From Anisakis pegreffii (lineage: Eukaryota > Nematoda > Chromadorea > Rhabditida > Anisakidae): a stretch of 64,000 nt of DNA. Position numbers and translations under genes: made by a program. Shown piece after piece: positions 52,736-61,893 of this stretch. Under the pieces are notes generated by a model. The model did not search any database and was not told where the DNA came from. It saw only the letters and a list, made by a program, of their open reading frames with translations. Each line of letters opens with the position of its first letter. Position 1 is the first letter of the stretch. Where the stretch lies: the NCBI GenBank assembly GCA_035041965.1, contig JAPYMA010000083.1:1-64000 (forward strand). Direction: 5' to 3'.

Positions 52736-54800
52736 CATCGATATAGAGCATATATGAGGAAGCTATCAATGGTATAAAAAGCTCTGAGGTGGTCTGTTTT
52801 CTCCTTCAATCCTTATGTTGTAGGAAGACTATGAACATATCTTTAAAGATGATCAATTCAGTCGAATAGTTCAAAACCAACGAGACTAAATATTCCTGCG
52901 CTACAATGCCTAAGTTCCGGAGCCAATAAATATCTTACAACATTGAGTAGCCGGAGCTGAGACCGACATGACGGTTTCGTTCCGGATGCAGATTCCTCTG
53001 CAGTTGCAGTCGGAGTGATATCAGAGAAATGCATACATCTGGTCGATGTAATATATCTCAGATTACAAATTGTGCTTTATTTAAGCATCAAGTAGATATT
53101 TATTGCGATAACTTACGCATGGAAGAATTCCTGATTGTGAGTAACCATCGCGATCAGCATTTATAAAACTCGAAATTCCCACTGCTTCCATAGAGTTTCA
53201 GGAATGAATTTTCAATAAGTTTGCAATCGAAGAAAAACTTTAAACTTCAAACAGTTCATATTATGACTTCCTACGCTCGAATTGTTGAGACATAAATTTC
53301 TTCGACTGTTCAAAGCAAGGAAAAAAATGGCAAAAAACAGCACTTCATACACGCATAACTGGAGCAGAAGAACCGTACTGCCACGAAAAGTTGAATACAT
53401 AGAAATGATACTAGATGAATGTGGACAAACTGATCAGACCACATAGTCTCGAGGAAAACAATTTACTGTTTCGATAAGCACGGTTAGTTACAAGTTCAAC
53501 CAACAACAACTTATCGATGTTGAAATACACCAATCAGAGTTAGAACTGAAAGGTGGCCGAAACTCTCGAAGGAATTGTGAGTGTTTGTGAAGGAAACGTG
53601 CAGAGATGAAAGAAATTGGGAAGGAGTGGAATGTTTGCGATCACTTCAAATCACACATGAGCACGTGCGAATTGCAACATTCCATGATCGAAAGCAATTC
53701 TTTCAGTGATTTTTACAACATTTCAAATCACTCTCGACAGTAGGAATGATTTGAAAGGCTGCTGACAAGAAGTCTTGAAGAAAAAATTCGAAAAACGAAT
53801 GTTAATATGCATTGTCTGAAGCATCGTAAAAGTTGTTCGGTTGTGTCTGACAATATATATTTATATCCCTTCAATAATGTAAAGCGTCAAACAAATGATC
53901 ATCTTTTCTATTGACGTTCAATGACGTTCCGTTGAGAAGAAATATATTTGCAGTTGAGCTGTGAAACGAAGTCGTACTTGAGAACAATCAGAACGAAACT
54001 CGAAATAAAGATTATTTTGACCAGCTCGAAATTATGATTCCTTGGAATAACGTTCGCTTACACGCGGTCCATTGAGCTTCCCATTCGAACTAAGACATTC
54101 GTGCAATTTTTCATTACCAAAGGAGGATCTCTAAAATCATTAAGTATATCCCTTCGAACTCCCACTTTGTCCTTCATTGTATCGATTTTGATTGTGGTTC
54201 ACTCTATAGATCAATGATTATGAAATGCTCTCATGCGACCTGTCGCACAATTTGAAAGGAGTCTTTTTTAATTCATCAATTTTTTTTCAAGCTCTATCAC
54301 TATTTGATGCTCAAGCTTTTTGCTGAACCTCGTCTCACTCTCGACATTACTGATATCAACGGCTTGTGATGTTGCTAGTATTGTCAGTGTTCGTTCAGGT
54401 TGCCTGCAGTTTCGATCATAACTGTTGTCTTTATTATTGTCAATTCAATGAACTCAATCGCCACCACCGTTTCATCGAAAAGATGTGAATGTCCTTGGGT
54501 GAAGTGAAGTAATTTGATTTGCCCAACCGAACACAGCAGTGCACTCTGATTGATTTTCTCAATTGCAAATTTCATTGCTTGTCACTTCGAATTCCACAAA
54601 TTGTTTTCGTTTTCAATTGTTTTCTATCGTCTAATTCACTTATCAATAATTCTTATAGTGTTCATTTGATCAGGGGGGGAGGGGGGATTTGATTGATCGG
54701 TGGGACTTATTGGCGGTATCATTATCCTGCATAGTTTCAAGTAGACGATACTTGATGTGCTTCGGTGATTCCACGTAAGACAACATTAGTTCGAAATTTG
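52736..54800. other. Spacer with one exon-like stretch
   Basis: On the minus strand near 53030-52940, a stretch encoding DITPTATAEESASGTKPSC runs into a GTAAGA donor. A second frame there is also open to a stop, so its status is unclear. A G-run (seven G, A, six G) at about 54673-54686 is striking in such AT-rich DNA. Nothing else is recognised. Confidence 0.3.
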
Positions 54801-55008
54801 TGTCCCAGTTAGGAATGTTTCTATTCGACACTTTTAGCGAAATGTTCTATTCTGTTCTATTCCATTCTGCACGTCCCTTTTTAGAACCATTTTGATCTAT
54901 TTCATTCCGCTCTCATACTGCTCTGATCTATTCCCGCGAACTCGACTTTTCAAACCTGGATTTATTTTCGAACCGTTCTGTGGAATAGAAACATCACTAA
55001 CTGGGACA
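54801..55008 (+). mobile_element. MITE with 26-bp terminal inverted repeats
   Basis: Ends at 54801-54826 and 54983-55008 are inverted repeats starting TGTCCCAGTTAG, identical at 24 of 26 positions. The 208-bp element has no coding capacity; its interior is pyrimidine-rich (TTCTATTCTGTTC-type blocks). Flanking 8-mers GAAATTTG and GAAATCTA match at five of eight positions, compatible with a decayed 8-bp target duplication as made by hAT transposases. Confidence 0.85.
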
Positions 55009-55317
55009 GAAATCTATGATTCAACAAATATATCGTAACGAGATTATTTATGAATATTTATTAGCATTATAAACCTTCAACCGAACCACTCAATTGAATA
55101 AATTTCGAATTCAATGCATTGAAGATTATCATACAATTGGATTACTGACATTACATTAGTGGTAATGCTTCAGTGAGTGCCAGGTTCCACGCCCGGAGGG
55201 AGTGGTCCACTACACTAACGCCAACATACGTTCGCAAAGCTCTCGACGCATACCGACCGCAAATACACCCATCTAACACCCAACAGCCAGTGGCTTTCAA
55301 TTAGTAAAATGTAGAAT
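55009..55317. other. Spacer with a GC-richer open stretch
   Basis: At about 55170-55305 the plus strand is open in two frames after a CTTCAG. The longer one includes TLTPTYVRKALDAYRPQIHP and ends in TAG. No family is recognised; it may be remnant element sequence. Confidence 0.25.
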
Positions 55318-55556
55318 AGTATATTGCGAGGATGGATAAAAAGTCTGGAACAAGGGATCGGGGACAGGGTCCCCGAAATCCCCAATCCCCGCAACACATC
55401 AGTATAGAATTTTTTCCGCTAGTGTGTTGCGAGGACTGAAAAAAGTTTGGGACGGGATAAATCGTGGACGTGGAAGTGTTGTTGGCTCGAAAAAGGTAGG
55501 GAATGAGGAAATTGAGGACGGGATCTCCGAATTCCCCTGATCTCCGCAACACACTA
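55318..55556 (+). mobile_element. Two adjacent GC-rich short inverted-repeat elements
   Basis: Element 1 (about 55318-55404) and element 2 (55420-55556) share ends. Element 2 starts TAGTGTGTTGCGAGGA and finishes CTCCGCAACACACTA, giving a 12-bp perfect terminal inverted repeat. Element 1 has the same ends in decayed form. Interiors carry GGGATCGGGGACAGGGTCC-like GC-rich sequence, unlike the surroundings. Confidence 0.7.
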
Positions 55557-55602
55557 ACATAGAATACAGTAGCTTGAACATTAGACTGGCTCAATTGTAC
55601 TG

Positions 55603-55655
55603 TGTAGTAATAGTAATAATGATAATGATAATAATAGCAATAATAATAATCAGTG
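55603..55655. repeat. ATA/ATG microsatellite
   Basis: A run of imperfect AAT/GAT trinucleotides. Just beyond it, CAGTGATGGGTACGC followed by AAAAAGTAG resembles the start of a hAT-type terminal repeat, but no matching right end was found. Confidence 0.8.
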
Positions 55656-55914
55656 ATGGGTACGCTACTGAAAAAGTAGATCGGCTAACTCGTGAAAATA
55701 TTCGTAATCCGCAAAAAACAATTCGCCATCGCTATCAGTGCCCAATTAGTAACGAAATTTCTCGCCAAAGTGTCCTGACGGAAAAAAAGTGGCGAAAATC
55801 TTTCGCTGAGACGCTACTCAGCAGAATAAAGCCGATAATCCCTATTGCTAATCGGTACTTTCCAGTTCTCCTTCAAAAATTGCAATCGCTCTGCTGAATT
55901 CTCAGAAAGAAGCC

Positions 55915-58065
55915 CTCATATGCCACTAAGCAGTCAAAAGTTCACCGATCTCAATTTATTCGTTTCCATTCTATTGATTCAAGTACCGTACCCATCATAC
56001 CATCCAGCGACTAGGACATTTCCATGTGTTGGTGAACTGAACTCACGCCGCCACTTTCAGGAACCGTACCGGGAGCATCTCCGCCACAATCGGCAGCGGA
56101 TAAGATATCCATGGGATTATCCGCACTCAGACTCTGTGACCGTTGTTGTCCTTGCAAATTTTGACGATTATTTAAACAGAATGGCACCTGAAAGCGATTA
56201 CTAAATCAGTCCATTTTAAATTTACGACGAATTCAATCAACCACATTTGCCTAACCATCATCTGAGATATAGAATGGACGAAAATGTGCATCTACTGAAA
56301 AACTACCTCACAGGCAGTATCGCTGCAGCGTTTAGCGTGATAACGACACAATTCAGTGAGTTGTTTGCATGCGGGACAACTTGCACTCTGACGTTTCAAG
56401 CACACTCTCGAATGTTGTAGCTTTCGTTTCATCTCATGGCACGACCCATGACGACAGTTCACATCACGGCAATGACAAGCATGGATGAGTGAGCGCTAAA
56501 GCGTTTCGTTATTGTGATAAATTGATTCCATAACAGAAAATCAGTGCATCCTTCTTTCAGCCGGATAAAATCCTGAATCGACTATAAATAAACAAAGAAA
56601 CGATATATATCTACCTCCTCCTGTTTATCCTTCCCATCACCAGCTACCGACGCGTTGACCATTACTAATTTATGTGAATGTTTATTACACCAGTCAAAAT
56701 CCTTAAAACACAAATACGTGAATTTGCTTGCAGTCAGTAGGATACACGAAGTTCGATCGGGTAAATGTCAACTTCTGTGAGACAATCTTAACCAATAGAA
56801 CAATTCGATAGAAATTAACGAATACAAGGAACACGTCTGCATCCAGTAATATTTGGATTACAGGTAAGGCGCACGTAGAAGCATTGGAAATATTAAAAAC
56901 CTTACCGGAATAAACTAAAAAGCAATAAACCAAACAAAACGGATTGATCAAAGGGCAAACAATCAAGTGATCAAATGGAGTGATGGACAAGGCTGAACAG
57001 CGTTACGTTGACAATTATTGCACGTGTATGCTAAACCGTCGCCCTTTCTCGGTTACGTAGCACATGATAAAAGCTAATCAATGAACGAATATCGCTTGTC
57101 TCAGTGATAAAAACTCCGAGTGTTCATCACACGCTCCTGTTAAGAACACATCTCGTCAATGCAATGAAGAATCACTCAGCATCAACGGATCTGAATCCCT
57201 AAAATCAAACCAATATTCACGATTGGTTATGAAAACTCGTTCCAGACGACTATATAAAACGCACTTATCCACATAATCGTTAAGGGAGATTTCAATACGA
57301 TGAGCAAAATCGTTTCTGCACAATTAGTTGTTAAAACTGAATTATATCTAAATCGCTCTCCAGACATTTGAATTTAATTACTTGAGTAGTGGGATTTGGT
57401 TCTGATCGTAGTTTTCTACTGCGAAACAAAATTGCCGGTCATAAAATTTTCATCTCTTTCATAGAAATTCATTAAGATATGCGGTTTTCTAACAGTTCCA
57501 AGTAGAGGCACAATCAAAAAATCGCAAGCTCAATGCATAAACTCGTGATGAATTGTATTTGATCGCTCATATCTATCATACAAAACTGAAACCATCAATG
57601 CCTATCAGTTTGTTCGTTCCTTAACAAAAAATAATGCGAATCATGAATAACTGTTCAGCGTGCGGAATTTATATATACAGTGGATACGTTTACACCCATA
57701 GAGCATGCTATAGCGATACACTGGAAAAAAAACAAAGCGAAGTATGATTTGCGAAAGCAAACGTTTCTAAACGTTCACCTAGCTAACTGCATCATAAGCT
57801 GATAGCTTGTAGGCGATAAGATAAAGTTATCATACAATCTGACACAACACACACAGCTATCAGCCACCTACATGAGCACATGCGAACAAGCACGTTCCAA
57901 TGAATGTGCAAGCAAATTGCACATAAAACTGAAGTTTAGTTTAACGGTATTAACCATGAATCTAACTTGCGGTTAATGGAAAAAAACCCATATGCCATTA
58001 ACCAGTCAAAAGTTCACCCGTTTAATCCTATTTAATCCCATTCGATTGATTCAGATACGATTGAA
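55915..58065 (+). repeat. Pair of related ~75-bp repeats
   Basis: Sequence at 55915-55990 (CATATGCCACTAAGCAGTC, AAAAGTTCACC, ATTGATTCA blocks) recurs in diverged form at 57987-58062. The first copy ends immediately beside the stop codon of the CBP-like gene, which may mark where that gene's 3' flank was replaced. Confidence 0.65.
56011..56701 (-). CDS. CBP/p300-type TAZ2 zinc-finger gene, partial (ZZ remnant plus complete TAZ2)
   Basis: Three minus-strand exons in phase: 56701-56615, 56495-56307 and 56187-56011 (stop TAG). The first encodes DFDWCNKHSHKLVMV, the end of a ZZ finger. The second and third encode a whole TAZ2 domain of the CBP/p300 coactivator family: SLIHACHCRDVNC, QHSRVC, SCPACKQLTELCRYHAKRC, then VPFC after the intron. 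The twelve zinc ligands (three HCCC sets) are all present with the spacing of canonical TAZ2. After the domain only about 50 residues follow, ending at a natural stop, so the long glutamine-rich tail of CBP is missing. The histone acetyltransferase, bromodomain and KIX parts were not found upstream within the window. It is a truncated paralogue or a pseudogene; nematodes are known to carry short CBP relatives (cbp-2 and cbp-3 in C. elegans). GTGAGT at the GGC-GTGAGT point could also be a donor to an undetected 3' exon. Confidence 0.8.
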
Positions 58066-59548
58066 TCGCTTGATATCGCTCTCAATGCATGATAGTGTAT
58101 ATAATCTGATTTTTTTTTCTTTTTTCCGACCTTTCTTCCCTGTAAACCAGCAGTTAGATTAGTATATTTGCCACAATGTAATCATTTGCAAGCAACTTTA
58201 TTGCTCATGCAATTATGCGAATGAACATCATTCATATCCTTTGCTAGGCACAGTCATGTAACCTATTCAAAACCATATAGTTTACTAATCGTGAGCTCAA
58301 ACGGAATGCTAGTGGTACACTTATAGCAAGTATTTGAGGCATGATTTAGTATTCAACTTCGACCTGTTAAGATGATTACGAGTAGGATAAGTTTCAGTTT
58401 TTCATTTATTAGTGTTACAGACAAATATGAATTTGAAATATCCTAATGTTGCGAAAAATAAGCGCTACCTTGCACCAGAAAGGTGGCGAGTCAGCGGAAG
58501 TCTAAAAAAGTAGACCGTTGGGTTCTATTCTGTTCCACTCTTCAAGCTTTCTGTTCCATTCTATTCTTTGTATCCTTTTTTGAACTGTTCTGTTCAGCTT
58601 CAGCTCCTTGGAATGGAACAGGAATGGAATCATTACTAGTCCAATATGATCATCGCGGTCAAGAGGTTATGATAGCGCTGATTCGGTTCTCATAGAAAAC
58701 TCGCTGCTTAAACACTATCTTATTGAAACTGCTTGAAGTTGACATTAACATTTATGTGGATAAGTCTCATCGTTATCATTAGTTATGCGAGAGACTTGTT
58801 CCTAACATTACGTATTCATCTTATTGCATTAGCGCTATTCATTTACTGAATTGTGTGTGATTCTCCAAAAAACGTTGCTAAGCATCGATGTGTTGTTGAC
58901 TGCGTTGATCGAACAAATATTTGCGGCGGCACGTTCAACGATTTCAAATTACCATTTGTTATTTATACCAAACGTTGAGGAAACTCGATGTAAACAATTT
59001 CGCATAGTTTGAGGAGAGAAGCACCATAACGCTGTCAATTCACATAATAACTTCAAAATGACTGTCGCTTATTGTGAGTAACTGGTTTTGAGAGGAATTT
59101 TATGATGAAACTGATGAAATGAAAGTGAAATTGATAAATGGGATCGATGTAAATTGATGTCATATTTAGTTGGTCTCGGTTAATGACTCCGGCGAATGAC
59201 TCCTCACAGAACCAGTATTTCATCAATTGGTTTTTCCATGACAACAGGTAAATAACACTTTCCTTATGACTTTGTTCAGTTCAATGACTTTTGTTATAAA
59301 GGTAACGTCGAAGTGATGGAACTGTTGTCTCAAATTTTCATCTTTATTTCACTTCAAAATTTTTCGTTCAGTGTGAATAATTCGTATTGATTCAGATATT
59401 GATTGCTGAAAGTCTCGTAATATCTGATTTTAAGGATTATTTTGTTGTCAATTGATCATTTATCAAATCTCAATAGAAGTGGATACCCGAGACTCGGATA
59501 TTCTAGTGGTTTCCATTGAACAGAAATAATTCGTCGGCTTGGTTTCAG
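56702..59548. other. Spacer between the CBP-like fragment and the TTR gene
   Basis: A minus-strand open frame at 56990-56703 ends with FVYPTDCKQIH, where a ZZ finger would begin, and may be decayed CBP-type sequence. A pyrimidine-rich tract at about 58500-58645, ending near GGAATCATTACTAG, is a probable decayed relative of the MITE at 54801. No other gene is seen. Confidence 0.4.
59541..59548 (+). promoter_or_regulatory. Probable trans-splice acceptor abutting the TTR start codon
   Basis: GGTTTCAG directly precedes the ATG at 59549. An acceptor with no 5' UTR behind it is typical of spliced-leader trans-splicing in nematodes; a 5' UTR cis exon is the alternative. Confidence 0.55.
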
Positions 59549-61710
59549 ATGAACGGCATCTGGATTTTGGTACTTCTTGTTCTACCTTTTTGCACTGATG
59601 CCTTGCCATCATTGAGACTTGGTACGTTGCAAAGTGCTGGCGTTGAAGGCATCCTGAAATGCAAGGGCAAACCAGCCGTCGGTGTTAAAGTGAAGCTGTA
59701 CGACGCTGATACAGGTTGTTCTTTTCGGATTTGTTGCTTCACATCTACTTTTCTTTGCAACAGATCATACCCTCCAAAGTAAAAAGACCTGAAAACATCT
59801 CAAATTCTGGTTTATTGAGCTGAGTTGGTTCAGTTTCAATCCTTATATCTTCATATCATAGCCATGGTGCCCATTCATTCGCCTGAGCGAATTCTCGCCC
59901 ATACGAATGAAGAGAAAGTAAGCAGCAAGAGAAGCCCACTATAAGAGCACTACATAATGAGTATCACATCGGTTTTCTGTTGTAACTTCCGTTGATATGA
60001 ATGCCATATGAACACGATTGTATGCAAAGCTATAGGATTTTCATTACTTTACTACTCAGCAGTTCTCACATAATCTTCTTCTAAACGAAAATGTCCACCC
60101 AGTGCAGTGATCTGCCTGTCATCAGACGTGAAACTGCTCTCATAGCTCAAAGTCGGATACACGACCTCGCAGTGAACCTAAGCTACGTGTTTTAGTTCAA
60201 ATGTAACGTGTGAAAGAAAATTCAGCTGAAGAGGTACAGAGAAACTTCTTTTGAAACCGCTTATCAGCCTCTGCTGAACTAGATCAGTTTCCAGATCAGC
60301 CTCATTGGATTTTTCTCCGTTCACTCCAAAAATAATTTTTGGAATCATCTTGATTTCAGCCACATTGGACGATCTGATGGATGAGGGCATCACTGATGCG
60401 AACGGTCATTTCTTACTGAAAGGTCACGAAACCGAGATCACGAGCATTGACCCCAAACTGAACGTCTATCATGACTGCAATGACGAGACTATTGTAAGTG
60501 AAGTGCTTGCCTCGTATGTGCACTTGATTAATTATCCCAAATCGAAGACATTCTCATCTGATGTCATACGTTGGTGTCATTGTGAAGCCAACGATATTCA
60601 CATATGAATATCATTGGCTCGTCCCAGCCTAACAGGGCTTTCGCTTGTTTTAACGGGTTTTTCATTCTTTTTCTTGCTGTTGCAATCGCTCTCATAACTT
60701 TTATCACCAAAACTATTCTCTTCTGCCATTTTCTCATTCATTTCGCTGAATAATCAAAGTCATATTCTCATTCTATCAGTTGCACTCTATAACTGATCAT
60801 TTGACTGCCGAGTGTTGTTGACTAATAACATTCGATTGCTACATTGTTGATTTCGGCCGTCAACACTCGTCAACTCACCCAGTAAATAGTATATGCTATT
60901 GAATGAGAAATTGATTTGAACTGTGAAGTGAAATGAAACGAAGTGAATGAGAAAAAGTCATGAAGAGAACGGTATTCGCATGTGATAGCTATGAGAGCGA
61001 ATACAACACGTCTGAAAAGAATGAGAATCCATCTGAATTAGTTTGAAGTAAGCGTCTCACAGACAATAGCTTTTCATGCAATCAAAATCGATCTCATTAA
61101 CAATCAGAATGTTAGAAACAAACGGGAAAAAGTTTGCTCCTGACGTTGTAGGTAGGACTAGTAACTTCTTGTGTCAAGGGGTAACAGCAGCCTGCTCGAT
61201 CGTCAAAAGGAGTAATGGAGCACCCGAACGTGAAGAACCACTGAACTAGACTTAGTTCAAAATTGGTCAAACTGAAATAGACTTATAATAGTTAGCTTGA
61301 AATGCACTGGTGAAATGTCATGAAGACCATCAAATCATCTCAGTCGTTTTCAACAGTCGCTAAAAGTTTGAATTACAATGCGGTCGAAGAAGCAAACGAG
61401 GGTCTTTGATATGCTCTGAAGTCGGAAAGAATTCTGTTCCAAATTCGTATTTGTATTTTCATTAATTTGGGTTTCACTCACAATGAGATACGTTCTAAAC
61501 GTAAATGTTGATTCAAGAACCTTTGTAACTAGATCGATGATCAGCATTCTTGATAAGGTGACATGATTTCAGCCGTGCCTGAAGAAGTTCTCGATCAAGA
61601 TTCCGAAAGACTACGTCTCGGAAGGTGAACAACCCAAGAGAATCTTCAAAGCTGGCGAGTTCAATTTGGAAGGAACGTTCTCGGGTGAATCGCGTGATTG
61701 TTTGAACTGA
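59549..61710 (+). CDS. Transthyretin-like (TTR) family secreted protein, 3 exons
   Basis: Predicted 145-aa secreted protein of the nematode-expanded transthyretin-like family (PF01060). Exons: 59549-59714, 60360-60493, 61573-61710; phases close. A signal peptide (MNGIWILVLLVLPFCTDA) is followed by the family core: GVEGILKCKGKPAVGVKVKL, DDLMDEGITDANGHFLLKG, NVYHDCND, PCLKKFSIKIPKDYV and a final RDC. Four core cysteines (in LKC, HDC, PCL, RDC) match the usual disulfide pattern. Length is normal for the family. Members are extracellular; known roles differ between paralogues, and none can be assigned here. Intron 2 (60494-61572) hosts foldback copy C. Confidence 0.97.
60610..61236 (+). mobile_element. 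Foldback non-autonomous element, copy C (in TTR intron 2)
   Basis: About 625 bp in the same orientation as copy B. It starts inside B's left part, at the TTTTAACGGGTTTTTCATTC block, so the 5' end is lost. It keeps both inverted arms (for example GATAGCTATGAGAGCGAAT) and the right end motif GTAATGGAGCACCCGAACG. No coding capacity. Confidence 0.85.
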
Positions 61711-61893
61711 ACAATAATTGTGATAGCGCTTTGGTATACTCAGATTTTATAAACACTTACCTCAAATGTTTCCACCGGCATTCGATTGTGAGTGCCCATA
61801 AACCAACTGATACAGACAATAACGCGTTTACGATAATACAGCAGCAGGGATAGCAAGGAAATAATAAAATAAAAGCAATGAAACCACTGTAAT
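61711..61893. other. TTR 3' flank
   Basis: Short AT-rich flank between the TTR stop and the edge of the satellite. AATAAAATAAAAGC at 61861-61874 offers polyadenylation signals, about 150 bases after the stop. Confidence 0.45.

Noticed and set aside
55845..56204. A 119-codon plus-strand open frame with natural-looking composition
   Set aside because: It is the antisense shadow of the TAZ2-containing minus-strand exon at 56187-56011.
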